This document shows positions 15,920 through 27,332 of a DNA stretch of 33,644 nucleotides, in pieces. The position numbers were made by a program, and so were the translations under genes. The notes below the pieces were generated by a model. It ran no database searches and was not told where the DNA came from. It saw only the letters and a program-made list of their open reading frames with translations. The DNA lies in assembly GCA_016235585.1 (NCBI GenBank), contig JACRJY010000070.1, positions 1 through 33,644 on the forward strand, written 5' to 3'. Within the stretch, counting starts at the first letter, position 1, and each line of letters opens with the position of its first letter. Source of the DNA: Verrucomicrobiota bacterium (GTDB lineage Bacteria; Verrucomicrobiota; Verrucomicrobiia; Limisphaerales; JACRJY01).

Positions 15920-16870
15920 TCAAGTGGAAACTGGCGAACGATACATGAGCCGTTTCCCTTCAACTTTCTTCAATCCGGCAAGCGTGCGTTCACCGTCCGT
16001 CACCTTACGCTCGTTGTGCCGGTGATCAAACTCCGCGAGATAAAGCGGCAGGTGCTTTTCGCTGACATGGTGGAACGTGCCAACCACGCCGCGCTTCAAA
16101 AGCGAGAAGTAGCCTTCAACGCTGTTCGTGTTCACTTCGCCCCGCGCATACTCGCCCGCCGAGTGGCAGACAGATTCATGCGCCGCGAAGCCCGCAGCGG
16201 CCTTGCGGTATCCGCGAAAGTCATCCGTGTAAATCTTCGCCTTGGGGTCAACATTGGCCTTTAGCACGGCCTTCAAATTCTTGCCAGTCACCGTGGGCAT
16301 GACTTGTGAGCGGACGCGCCCGCCGCGTTCCACCAGCGAAACTACGGGTGTTTTGTTGCCCATGTAGTGACGGCCTTTGCCCTTTGTCTTGCCGCCCACG
16401 TAGGTTTCATCCGCCTCAATTGTGCCGGTCAATTTGTCAGAGAAAACTGGATCGCGTAGCGAGTGCCGAATCTTGTGCATCATCATCCATGCCGTGCGGT
16501 AGCTGCCAAGCCCAAGCTGGCGTTGAACCTGCAACGCGCTGATTCCTTTTTTGGAACTGCAAAGGAGATACCAAGCCACGAGCCACTTGCGGAGCGGGAT
16601 ATGCGAATCCTCGAAAATCGTTCCCACCGTCACCGTGAATTGCTTGTCGCATTCCGCACAATGGTAAAGTCCGGCGCGAATCTTTTTGGCTTCGTTCGCC
16701 TCAATTTTCCAGATACGCTTCGCATCGGAATTTTTGCAATGCGCGCACACAACACCATTCGGCCAGCGAATCGCTTCCAAGTATTCACGCGCTGTTTCAT
16801 CCGTAGAGAAACGCTGCATGATTTCGTCAAGGGTCAAATCGGCTGGCGTTGGTAACAAGTTCGTTTTCAT
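15920..16870 (-). CDS. IS1595-family transposase
   Basis: This intact 316-residue transposase belongs to the IS1595 (ISXO2-like) family. An N-terminal zinc ribbon has CxxC pairs at C42/C45 and C71/C74, followed by a helix-turn-helix-like region (residues about 105-135). The catalytic domain shows D154 in EADETYVGGK, D216 or D217 in YTDDFRGY, and N249 with E252 in NTNSVEGYFSLLKRG, the pattern of this family. Length is normal and there is no frameshift, so it could be active. It reads inward from the right end of the 2394-bp element. Its promoter lies partly in the right terminal repeat, and a weak GAGG stands 2-5 nt before the ATG. Confidence 0.92.
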   Translation of the reverse strand: MKTNLLPTPADLTLDEIMQRFSTDETAREYLEAIRWPNGVVCAHCKNSDAKRIWKIEANEAKKIRAGLYHCAECDKQFTVTVGTIFEDSHIPLRKWLVAWYLLCSSKKGISALQVQRQLGLGSYRTAWMMMHKIRHSLRDPVFSDKLTGTIEADETYVGGKTKGKGRHYMGNKTPVVSLVERGGRVRSQVMPTVTGKNLKAVLKANVDPKAKIYTDDFRGYRKAAAGFAAHESVCHSAGEYARGEVNTNSVEGYFSLLKRGVVGTFHHVSEKHLPLYLAEFDHRHNERKVTDGERTLAGLKKVEGKRLMYRSPVST

Positions 16871-16876
16871 GGCCTC

Positions 16877-16904
16877 AAATTACCAGAAATCTAACATTTG
16901 TCAA
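16877..16904 (-). promoter_or_regulatory. transposase promoter overlapping the right terminal repeat
   Basis: On the minus strand TTGACA (16904-16899) is a perfect -35 box, and TAATTT (16882-16877) a fair -10 box with a 16-nt spacer. The -35 box lies inside the terminal inverted repeat, so transposase bound to the end would compete with RNA polymerase. The -10 ends 6 nt before the ATG. Confidence 0.6.
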
Positions 16905-16917
16905 GTGCATAATCCCG
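16895..16917 (-). repeat. right terminal inverted repeat of the IS1595-type transposon
   Basis: The reverse complement begins cgggattatgcactt and matches 14524-14546 at 22 of 23 positions. Confidence 0.88.
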
Positions 16918-16925
16918 TTTCCAAT
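16918..16925. repeat. target-site duplication, right copy
   Basis: The octamer tttccaat is identical to 14516-14523 and directly abuts the right terminal repeat. Confidence 0.85.
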
Positions 16926-17206
16926 GGAACGGAGGTGCCGGAACAGCTCCGTGGGAGCGAAATGCTTGTAGAAACCCGCCCGCCACCAAAGCCAAGCTCC
17001 AGCGGAGCGGCATGGAGGTCGGTTTCTTGGAGAAGTGAAGAAGATGCCGCTCCGCTGGAGCTATATTCTATGAAGCGGCGCGGTTCTATAAACATCTCGC
17101 GCCGCTGGCGCTTTGGGCGGTAGGGCGCGACACTCCGTGCGCGCCGCTTTGGATCAAGCCACATCCTGCCACGCTCGCGGCGCGCAGGGGACTGCGCGCC
17201 CTACCG
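16926..17206. repeat. cluster of dispersed palindromic repeats
   Basis: Three related units share an agctccg/ggagcg-type hairpin followed by gaaatg or gagatg and a ttatagaa-like tail: one on the plus strand near 16946-16977, one on the minus strand near 17044-17072, and one on the minus strand near 17080-17114. The segment agctccagcggagcggca (about 16995-17012) has a perfect 18-bp inverse at about 17045-17062. A second inverted repeat, cggtagggcgcg (17118-17129) with cgcgccctaccg (17195-17206), frames GC-rich text. The gap 16926-17258 holds no gene. Confidence 0.7.
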
Positions 17207-17258
17207 GGAGGAATTGACGTGCAAGGGCGCGCGGATTGTGTTGTGCTGCCGAGAGCAA

Positions 17259-20200
17259 ATGAACCGAGGGTTCATCCATTCCTTTGCCGCCCTGGCTCTG
17301 TTTCTGGCGCTGGTGTGCGTCCAAGCCGCCTTCGTCTCGGCTTCGCTTGCTGCGCCGGGCGAGGCGGAGGAAAGCTTCAATCTCGCCGCCAACGGCGTCG
17401 TTTACAGCACGGCCATTCAGGCCGACAACAAGCTGCTCCTCGGCGGCGGATTCACTTCGCTGGCCGGGCAGGCGCGCAACTATCTCGCCCGGCTCAACGC
17501 CAACGGCTCGCTGGACACCGCCTTCAACCCGGGCGCGGATGGCATTGTTTTCAGCACGGCGGTGCAGGTGGATCGAAAGATTGTCATCGGGGGCATTTTC
17601 AATACGGTCGGCGGTGCACCCCGCTCCCGCCTCGCCAGGCTCAACGAAGACGGATCACTGGACACCGGCTTTAATCCAAATCTTGAGGGGGCCATTTACA
17701 ACACCACCCTCCAGCCGGATGGAAAGCTGATCATCGGGGGCACATTCAACACCGTGGGTGGAACAGCGCGATACCACCTTGCGCGGCTCAACCCGAACGG
17801 CTCGGTGGACACGGCCTTCAATCCTGACATCAACAACGGCGTGCTGACCATGGCAGTGCAGGCCGACGGCAAAATTGTCATCGGCGGATTTTTTACCACG
17901 GTGGGCGGGACGCCGCGCAACTGTCTCGCACGCCTCAACGCGGACGGCTCGCCGGACGGGAGTTTCAATCCGAACCCTGACGGCACGGTTTGCAGCATCC
18001 TGATGCAGCCTGATGGAAGGATGATCATCGGCGGCGGGTTCGGCACGGTCGGTGGAGCAGCACACCGCAATCTTGTCCGGCTCAATGCCGACGGCACGCT
18101 GGATACAACGTTCGGCGGCCAGCCGGACAATTTCGTCTTCAGCACGGCGGCGCAGGCGGACGGAAAACTCATCATTGGCGGCAGCTTCAAGGCGGTGGAC
18201 GGGACGCCCCGCAACCGCCTCGCCCGGCTCAACGCCGACGGCACGCTGGACGCCGGCTTCAATCCGAGTGCGGACGGCCTGGTTTTCAGCACGATGCTGC
18301 AAATGGACGGCAAGGTCATCGTCGGCGGGAGATTCGGTGCCGTGGGCGGAGCCAGCCGCAGCTACATCGCGCGGCTGGGAAATGATGCGGCCACCGAGAG
18401 CCTCACGGTGCCCAGTTCCATTGCGGTGCAATGGCGGCGCAGCGGTGCTTCGCCCGAACCACAAGCGGTCACTTTTGAATCGTCCACTGACGGCGGCATG
18501 AATTGGGCTTTCCTTGGCAGTTCCACCCGCGCAACCAACGGCTGGGAAGTGACGGGGCTTAATTTGCCGATCACCGGCAAGGTGCGCGCCCGCGCCCGGT
18601 TCCCCGGCGGCCAGTTCAACGGCTCCGGCGGCATGGCCGAAACGATCCTGACTTATCTGAATTCCCGGCCAACCATCGCCGTTCAACCGCAAAGCCAGGC
18701 CGGGCTGGCGGGGGCGAACGTGACTTTCACCGTCACGGTGAATGGGACTGCGCCGCTGGCTTATCAGTGGCGGATGACTGGAAGTGGGGACATCATTGGA
18801 GCCACGAACGGCAGCTTCACCCTGTTCAATGTGACGACGAACGATGCCGCCGGTTATTCCTTGATCATCCGAAACTCGTATGGGTCGGTGACCAGTGTTG
18901 TGGCGGTCCTGACGGTGAAAGACCCGCCTGTCATCACAGTTCAGCCACAAGGGCAGATTGTCCCCGTTGGTTCCAATGTGGTTTTTGGCATCACAGCCAG
19001 TGGTGATGCGCCGTTGTTCTACCAGTGGCGAAAGAACGGCGGAAACATTCTCAATGCGACTAACTTCACCTACATTTTGACCAACGTCACGGCTGCCAAT
19101 TCAGGCAATTACACCGTGGTGGTGACCAATGCATATGGCTCGGCGACCAGTGTTGCAGCTGCTCTATCGGTTATTAAGCCGGGGGAGACTGACCTTACTT
19201 TTAATCCAAATTTGAGCAATGGAAGCCAGATTCACAGTCTCGCCTTGCAAAAGGATGGCAAAATCATAATCGGAAGCGCTCCCTTCCCACGACGCAATCC
19301 AGATGGAACACAGGATGCAACTTTTAGTGTCACCGGAGTTACCTGGGTTGAAAGTGTTGCCGAGCAAACGGACGGAAAGATTGTCATTGGGGGGCAGTTC
19401 ACCACCATCAATGGAGTCGCGCGCAATCGCATCGCGCGACTCAACCCTGACGGCAGCCTAGATGCAGACTTTGCACCTTCCGTCGGCGGCTCCATTGTCT
19501 ATTGTGCGACGCTGCAAACCGACGGTAAAATCATCGTCGCCGGGGCATTCAGCAATGTGAATGGAGTGGTCAAAAAAAATCTCGCGAGATTGAATGCCGA
19601 CGGAACGTTGGATGCGAGTTTCGACCCGAAACCAAACAACTTCAATGTCTACAGCGTGGCGGTGCAGGCGGATCGGAAGATTCTCATTGGAGGAGATTTT
19701 ACCAGCGTGGATGGAGGAGCGACCCTCGACAGCTACCGGATCGCACGTCTCAACGAGGACGGCACCAAGGACACTTCATTTAACGCGGGTGCGGATTCAT
19801 TCGTGCGGTGTATAGTGCCGCAATCGGACGGCAAAATGATCGTTGGTGGACATTTCACGATTATAAGCGGATTTGGCGGGAATAAAATAGCCCGATTAAA
19901 CAATGATGGCTCACTGGACGCCTCGTTCAGCGCCAATATCAACGCCACTATTCTGCCTAACTACAGTGTCGCTACAATTGTGTTCCAAGTAGATGGAAGG
20001 ATTTTCATCGGGGGGAGCTTTACTAATGTGAATGGAATCGCTCGCAAGAGCCTTGCGCGGCTCAACGCGAACGGCACTTTGGACACTAGTTTCACTTCTG
20101 ACATAGACGATCCAACCAGCCCTCCTACTATTTCAGCAGGGGCGGTTTCAACCATGGCTATTCAACTCGATGGGAATCTTCTGGTCGGCGGTTCATTTAC

Positions 20201-21809
20201 CAGGGTGGACGGCGTTACTTGGAACCACTTGGTGCGACTCCGTAACACCCCCGCCACGCAGGCTTTGACGATTACGAACACCAGCCGCGTGCAATGGCTG
20301 CGCGGCGGCACTTCGCAGGAGATTTTGGAGGCGACCTTCGATCTGTCGAATGAAAGCGGCACGTCATGGACGCGCATTGGCACCGGCACCCGCATCACGG
20401 GTGGCTGGGAAATGACGGGACTGAATCTCCCGGTGGCCGGCCAGATTCGCGCGCGCGGCTGGCTTTGGGACGGTGCCGGAAGCTCCAGTCTGATTGAATC
20501 GGTGACACCCTATTTGCTCGTTACTCCATCCGCGCCCATCATCACCACGCCGCCACAAAGCCAGGCCAAAATGGCTGGCACCCCGGTGACGCTCTCGGTC
20601 ACCGCCACCACCGGTTATCCCTTCTTCAGCTATCAATGGCGGCGGAATGGAACCAACCTCGTTTCCGCCACCAACTCCACGCTTGTTTTCACGAATGTGC
20701 AGGTCGTGGATGCCGGCAGTTACGACGTGGTGGTGTCGAACAGCCTGGGCAGCGCCACCAGTTCACCGCCCGCCGTGCTGACGGTTCTCTCCATTCCGGT
20801 GATTGTCACGCCGCCGCTCAGCAAGGTCATTATCGCAAGCAATCCGGTGACATTATCCGTCACGGTTCTGGGCAGCCCCACGCCCCAGTATCAGTGGCGG
20901 AAAGGCGGAATCAACATTCCCGGTGCGAACGGCCCGGTGTTCACGATCAGCAACGCCCAACCGGCGGATGCCGGCAGCTATGTCGTGGTGGCGACCAACA
21001 TTTACGGAAGCGTCACCAGCTCACCGCCCGCCGTGCTGACCGTTTTGATGCCGCCCAGCATCACCACCGCGCCGACCGGCCAAGCCGCGCTTGTTGGCAC
21101 CGTCGCGCGATTCACCGTCGTGGCGGCGGGCATTCCTCCACCCAGTTACCAATGGCGCAGGAACGGGACGAATTTGGGTGGCGTAACAAGCACGACCCTG
21201 ACCATAAGCAATGTCCAGCCTGTCAATGCTGGCAGCTATGAAGTGGTGGTGACGAACGCGGTTGGCAGCGTCACCAGCGCGCCGCCCGCCATGCTCACGG
21301 TGGTGGGGCAACCAAACATCACCGTGGCTCCCACCAACCTGATGGTCGTTGCGGGAAATACGGCCATGTTCTCTGTAACGGCTGCCGGAGGTGCTTTGAA
21401 TTACAAATGGCTCTTCCGCAGCAACGCACTGGCGGACGCGACCAATGACACGCTCGTTCTCGCCAGTGTGGCGCGCACGAACAGTGGTTACTATTCCGTC
21501 ACCGTCACGAATCTAGCCGGCAGCGTCACCAGCAGCAATGCTCTGCTCCGTGTTCTGGCACCCCAACGCATCCTGCCACTCACCGCTCTGGGCGGCGACC
21601 GCTACCAGATTTCCTTCGCGGACTTTGACGGCGGGCCGCTCTTTGACTGGGATTTGAACAGCCTGGAGGTGCAAGGCTCCACGAACACGAGCAGCACCAA
21701 CTGGGTGACATTGACCAACGCGCTCGTTATTTCCAACGGCGTCGGGCAGGTGGAGTTCCTCGTCACCAACGCGCCGCCCCAGCAGTTCTACCGGATTCGG
21801 ATGCGGTAG
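17259..21809 (+). CDS. giant secreted delta-60 repeat and Ig-like protein
   Basis: I start this 1516-residue protein at the ATG at 17259 because a signal peptide (SFAALALFLALVCVQAAFVSASLAA) follows directly; an in-frame TTG at 17214 is less likely. The order is seven delta-60 repeats (each about 50 residues, with VQxDGKIxIGGxFxxVGGxxRxxLARLNxDGSLDxxFNP), a beta-rich spacer (VQWRRSG... to TILTYLN), two Ig-like domains, seven more delta-60 repeats, a second copy of the spacer, four Ig-like domains (YQWRRNGTN and GSYxVVVTNxxGSVTS motifs) and an 85-residue tail ending FYRIRMR. Seven repeats per block fits a seven-bladed propeller. It is probably a surface or secreted adhesin-like protein. The second delta-60 block is more AT-rich than the rest. 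Confidence 0.88.
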   Translation: MNRGFIHSFAALALFLALVCVQAAFVSASLAAPGEAEESFNLAANGVVYSTAIQADNKLLLGGGFTSLAGQARNYLARLNANGSLDTAFNPGADGIVFSTAVQVDRKIVIGGIFNTVGGAPRSRLARLNEDGSLDTGFNPNLEGAIYNTTLQPDGKLIIGGTFNTVGGTARYHLARLNPNGSVDTAFNPDINNGVLTMAVQADGKIVIGGFFTTVGGTPRNCLARLNADGSPDGSFNPNPDGTVCSILMQPDGRMIIGGGFGTVGGAAHRNLVRLNADGTLDTTFGGQPDNFVFSTAAQADGKLIIGGSFKAVDGTPRNRLARLNADGTLDAGFNPSADGLVFSTMLQMDGKVIVGGRFGAVGGASRSYIARLGNDAATESLTVPSSIAVQWRRSGASPEPQAVTFESSTDGGMNWAFLGSSTRATNGWEVTGLNLPITGKVRARARFPGGQFNGSGGMAETILTYLNSRPTIAVQPQSQAGLAGANVTFTVTVNGTAPLAYQWRMTGSGDIIGATNGSFTLFNVTTNDAAGYSLIIRNSYGSVTSVVAVLTVKDPPVITVQPQGQIVPVGSNVVFGITASGDAPLFYQWRKNGGNILNATNFTYILTNVTAANSGNYTVVVTNAYGSATSVAAALSVIKPGETDLTFNPNLSNGSQIHSLALQKDGKIIIGSAPFPRRNPDGTQDATFSVTGVTWVESVAEQTDGKIVIGGQFTTINGVARNRIARLNPDGSLDADFAPSVGGSIVYCATLQTDGKIIVAGAFSNVNGVVKKNLARLNADGTLDASFDPKPNNFNVYSVAVQADRKILIGGDFTSVDGGATLDSYRIARLNEDGTKDTSFNAGADSFVRCIVPQSDGKMIVGGHFTIISGFGGNKIARLNNDGSLDASFSANINATILPNYSVATIVFQVDGRIFIGGSFTNVNGIARKSLARLNANGTLDTSFTSDIDDPTSPPTISAGAVSTMAIQLDGNLLVGGSFTRVDGVTWNHLVRLRNTPATQALTITNTSRVQWLRGGTSQEILEATFDLSNESGTSWTRIGTGTRITGGWEMTGLNLPVAGQIRARGWLWDGAGSSSLIESVTPYLLVTPSAPIITTPPQSQAKMAGTPVTLSVTATTGYPFFSYQWRRNGTNLVSATNSTLVFTNVQVVDAGSYDVVVSNSLGSATSSPPAVLTVLSIPVIVTPPLSKVIIASNPVTLSVTVLGSPTPQYQWRKGGINIPGANGPVFTISNAQPADAGSYVVVATNIYGSVTSSPPAVLTVLMPPSITTAPTGQAALVGTVARFTVVAAGIPPPSYQWRRNGTNLGGVTSTTLTISNVQPVNAGSYEVVVTNAVGSVTSAPPAMLTVVGQPNITVAPTNLMVVAGNTAMFSVTAAGGALNYKWLFRSNALADATNDTLVLASVARTNSGYYSVTVTNLAGSVTSSNALLRVLAPQRILPLTALGGDRYQISFADFDGGPLFDWDLNSLEVQGSTNTSSTNWVTLTNALVISNGVGQVEFLVTNAPPQQFYRIRMR

Positions 21810-21901
21810 TTTTTCGCGGTCGTTCGCGTCTCCGCGCCGCCCGCCGCCGAAAAACATTCATTGCGTCCCGGCGCGGGCGTGGTGTAGAAGCACGCCCAAT
21901 C

Positions 21902-24703
<2,802 letters not shown>

Positions 24704-24791
24704 GGAAGGCGGGAGATAATTTCGGTTTTAGCGATTTTTGGCGCGGATGGATTTGGCCCGCCTTTCCAATACCGTCGCCTCCTCTTCCCGA

Positions 24792-27332
24792 TTAGAGCGG
24801 GCGCGGCACCGGCGAAATGACTTTTCGCCGCCAAAGCCACACGCAGATCACGGCAGTCGCGCCACTGATCAAACTTCCCCATCCAAACCTGCGCTCGCGA
24901 TAGACGAGCGTCACGCGATGCCGCCCCGCCGGCACCTCGACGCATTGGAAGGCGTGGTTGGCCTTCCAGAGCCGTGCGGGCTGGCCGTCCACCGTCGCGC
25001 GCCACGAGGGCGAGTGAGTTTGCGCGACGACGAGCAGCGTGGGTTCGGCTGCCTCCACCTCGGCTTCGACGCGAGCGTTGGAAAACGTCCGGCTATGAAT
25101 GCGGGCGGTCATGCGCTTCGCTGCCTTGACGAACGGTCGCGCTTCCATCGGCAGGAAAACATTTTCCGTTGGCGCGAGGGCGTCGCTCTCCAGCGCGCGC
25201 AGCGACTCTGCCGCCGTGGCGAAGACGGGTTTTTGCCCGACGGTGATGATCGGCAGCGCCGAAGGCCGGGGCTGCCAGTCCATCAGTCCGCCCGGCGAGG
25301 TTGCGTGCGTTACGCCGAGAAAATCCATCAGGCGCGGCAGGTTCGCGTTGGTTCGTCCGTAGAAGAGCGATTCGACCGCCAGTTCCTCGCGCGCTTGCAG
25401 CGTGGACGGGCCGTTCACTTTTGGAACGCCGTCGAGGAGGTTCAGCGCATACCACTGCGCCAGCCGCGCGCCGATGAAGTCTTTGAAAAAGTCCGGCAGC
25501 AGCCGCGTGTTGAAGAAGGTCTCCGCATACGGGCTGACCATCACGCGGCCCGCGCCGGGCACGGGCGGCGCGGCGATTCGCCGTGAAGTCTGCAGCAGCC
25601 GTGGCGTGAAGGCCTCGCCGGAGAAGGTCGGAATTTGCTTGGGCCGGTGCGCGCAGAGGTCAATCACGATCAACGCCGCCAGCGCGCCGCTTGCGATCAA
25701 AAACTCCCGCGGCCTGACGGCGCGCTTTAGCGAAAACAGGGCAACCCCCGCCAGCGCCAGCAGCAGCGCGCGCGCAAAAACGTTCTCGAGAAACACTCGC
25801 ACGTTGTCCGTTGCGAAAGGAAATTTCCAGCCGAACAGCGCGATGCTGGCGAGCGCCGCAAACAACAGTCCCCACACCAGCCAGAGTTTCCGCCGCGCGG
25901 CCCCATCGTCGGATGGTTCAAGCCAGCGTTGCACGCCGGACGCCGCGAGCAGCGGCAGCGTGAACGCCGCAAGCGTCACGAGCTTGATCGGATAGCGTGC
26001 GATGCCGAGGCCGGGAATGATATTTTGCAGCAGCGGGAACAGCGGGCCGTTGCCGCCCATCGCCAGCAGCACTGCAAGAATCGTGGCCGCCGCCAGCAGC
26101 CAGACGCGCCGGTCGCGGCTGCCCAAAACCGCGAGCAGCGCCAGTCCCAGCACCGCCGCGCCGGGATAATACGACGGGTAAAACGACTGCCCGCTCTGCA
26201 CGAACAATCCCTGAATCGTCTGGCCGCAGTGAAACAGCGGCGCGAGGAGGTTCGCCCAACCCCAGCCCGGCATGGCCCAGAACTGTCCGCCAAAGCTCGC
26301 GCTGCCGCGCTGCGACTGCGCCAGCAGATCGAAGAACGGCAGCATTTGAACGGCGGTCAGGCCGGTGACGAGCGCGACGACAGCGGCGAAACGCCTGATG
26401 CGGGTGCCGATGGCGGCGCCGATTTGGTTCCGCGCTGTTTTCAATGGCCTTGGCTGCCAGCCCGTTTGCGGAACTCCCTCTCCCCCATCAGAGGGGGGAG
26501 AGGGTTGGGGTGAAGGGGCGCGTGGTTCGTCTCTGCCGTCCAGTGAAAGATGTTGTCTCTCACCCCTCACCCTGGCCCTCTCCCCTTCCGAAGGGGAGAG
26601 GGAATCGGTTTCGAGTTTTTCTGCTGCTTTACTCGCGGTTGCAAACTGCGAACCGCCGCTGGTTTCATTGTCGTCGGTTGTTTCAAACAACATCAGCGCC
26701 GCCGCCAGCAGCCACGTGAGCAGGATGATTTCCGGCGCGCCGGAGAGCATCTGCATCGCGCCCGCCAGCGCGGCGGGGACGAGCCGCCGCCCGCCGTCGC
26801 GCCACGCGCGCTGCGTGGCGAGCAGAACCCACGGCATCCAGCCGAGGGCGACGAGGTAGTTCGGATAAATGTGGCTCGAAATGGTGACGCCGTTGAACAC
26901 GAACGCCAGACCGGCCACCGCGCTCGCCAGTGAATTGCCCGTCCAGCACCGCGCGAGGAAATACATCCCCATCCCGCCGAGAAACAGATGCGCCACGCAG
27001 AAAAAACCAAGCGACCACGGCATCGGCAGCAGCAGGTAGATCAGCGTGCCGGGATAGAGCGCGAGCGTGTTCCACTGCGCGAGGAACGGCGCGCCGCAGT
27101 TGATGAGCGGGTTCCAGAACGGCAGTTCGCCGCGCCAGAAACATTCGCGCTGGAACCATGCGAACGGATAGCCGAGCAGGCTGTAGTCGCGGTAGAAGAG
27201 CGATTCGCCGGCAAAAAGGATTTTCCAGAACACGAGGCCGAGCGCCGTCGCGAGCATCAGGGCGAAACGACGCGGAGCGAACCACTGCGCGAGAGCGCTG
27301 GCGAATGGCGGTTCTGGTGGCGAGTCGCTCAT
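24792..27332 (-). CDS. YfhO-type multi-pass membrane protein, copy 1, with inserted repeats
   Basis: This 846-residue protein belongs to the YfhO family of polytopic membrane proteins. In Bacillus a YfhO protein works with a lipid-linked sugar transferase to glycosylate lipoteichoic acid, and the fold is GT-C-like. It has about a dozen hydrophobic segments, the family block CFWRGELPFWNPLINCGAPF near residue 64 with D49 in the first outer loop as candidate active-site residue, and an extracytoplasmic C-terminal domain with WRATVDGQPARLWKANHAFQCVEVPAG. Compared with its neighbours it has about 80 extra residues (roughly 220-300) in one loop, encoded largely by two palindromic repeats. Its ATG overlaps the stop of the upstream copy by 4 bp (ATGA), so translation is probably coupled. 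Substrate unknown. Confidence 0.85.
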   Translation of the reverse strand: MSDSPPEPPFASALAQWFAPRRFALMLATALGLVFWKILFAGESLFYRDYSLLGYPFAWFQRECFWRGELPFWNPLINCGAPFLAQWNTLALYPGTLIYLLLPMPWSLGFFCVAHLFLGGMGMYFLARCWTGNSLASAVAGLAFVFNGVTISSHIYPNYLVALGWMPWVLLATQRAWRDGGRRLVPAALAGAMQMLSGAPEIILLTWLLAAALMLFETTDDNETSGGSQFATASKAAEKLETDSLSPSEGERARVRGERQHLSLDGRDEPRAPSPQPSPPSDGGEGVPQTGWQPRPLKTARNQIGAAIGTRIRRFAAVVALVTGLTAVQMLPFFDLLAQSQRGSASFGGQFWAMPGWGWANLLAPLFHCGQTIQGLFVQSGQSFYPSYYPGAAVLGLALLAVLGSRDRRVWLLAAATILAVLLAMGGNGPLFPLLQNIIPGLGIARYPIKLVTLAAFTLPLLAASGVQRWLEPSDDGAARRKLWLVWGLLFAALASIALFGWKFPFATDNVRVFLENVFARALLLALAGVALFSLKRAVRPREFLIASGALAALIVIDLCAHRPKQIPTFSGEAFTPRLLQTSRRIAAPPVPGAGRVMVSPYAETFFNTRLLPDFFKDFIGARLAQWYALNLLDGVPKVNGPSTLQAREELAVESLFYGRTNANLPRLMDFLGVTHATSPGGLMDWQPRPSALPIITVGQKPVFATAAESLRALESDALAPTENVFLPMEARPFVKAAKRMTARIHSRTFSNARVEAEVEAAEPTLLVVAQTHSPSWRATVDGQPARLWKANHAFQCVEVPAGRHRVTLVYRERRFGWGSLISGATAVICVWLWRRKVISPVPRPL
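26476..26504. repeat. palindromic repeat, ccctctcc family, copy 3, inside a gene
   Basis: An 11-bp perfect stem (26476-26486 with 26494-26504) of the ccctctcccc/ggggagaggg type has a 7-nt loop. It is translated in frame in the YfhO-type gene as a Ser/Pro/Gly-rich stretch. The same family occurs in the non-coding gap at 2949-3074. Confidence 0.75.
26576..26602. repeat. palindromic repeat, ccctctcc family, copy 4, inside a gene
   Basis: A 12-bp perfect stem (26576-26587 with 26591-26602) has a 3-nt loop and the same core as copy 3, 71 bp away. It is translated in frame as a SLSPSEGERA-like peptide absent from the other YfhO-type proteins. Confidence 0.75.

Larger units (their letters stand above)
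14524..16917. mobile_element. IS1595-family transposon with passenger genes
   Basis: This 2394-bp element is bounded by 23-bp terminal inverted repeats (14524-14546 and 16895-16917, 22 of 23 identical, outer end cgggattatgcactt) and flanked by the perfect 8-bp direct repeat tttccaat. The transposase at the right end is intact. The remaining 1.4 kb carries a possible small minus-strand ORF, a 215-residue unknown protein, a terminator, strong RNA hairpins and a tRNA. IS1595 members carrying passenger genes are established; a tRNA passenger is unusual. The exact duplication and near-identical ends indicate insertion as a unit and little decay since. Confidence 0.88.

Noticed and set aside
15742-15948. 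68-residue plus-strand frame
   Set aside because: It spans the hairpin and the tRNA gene, whose cloverleaf explains the sequence better.
24706-24764. Terminator between the topoisomerase and YfhO-type genes
   Set aside because: An aaggcggg/cccgcctt inverted repeat is present, but its loop exceeds 40 nt and no T-run follows.
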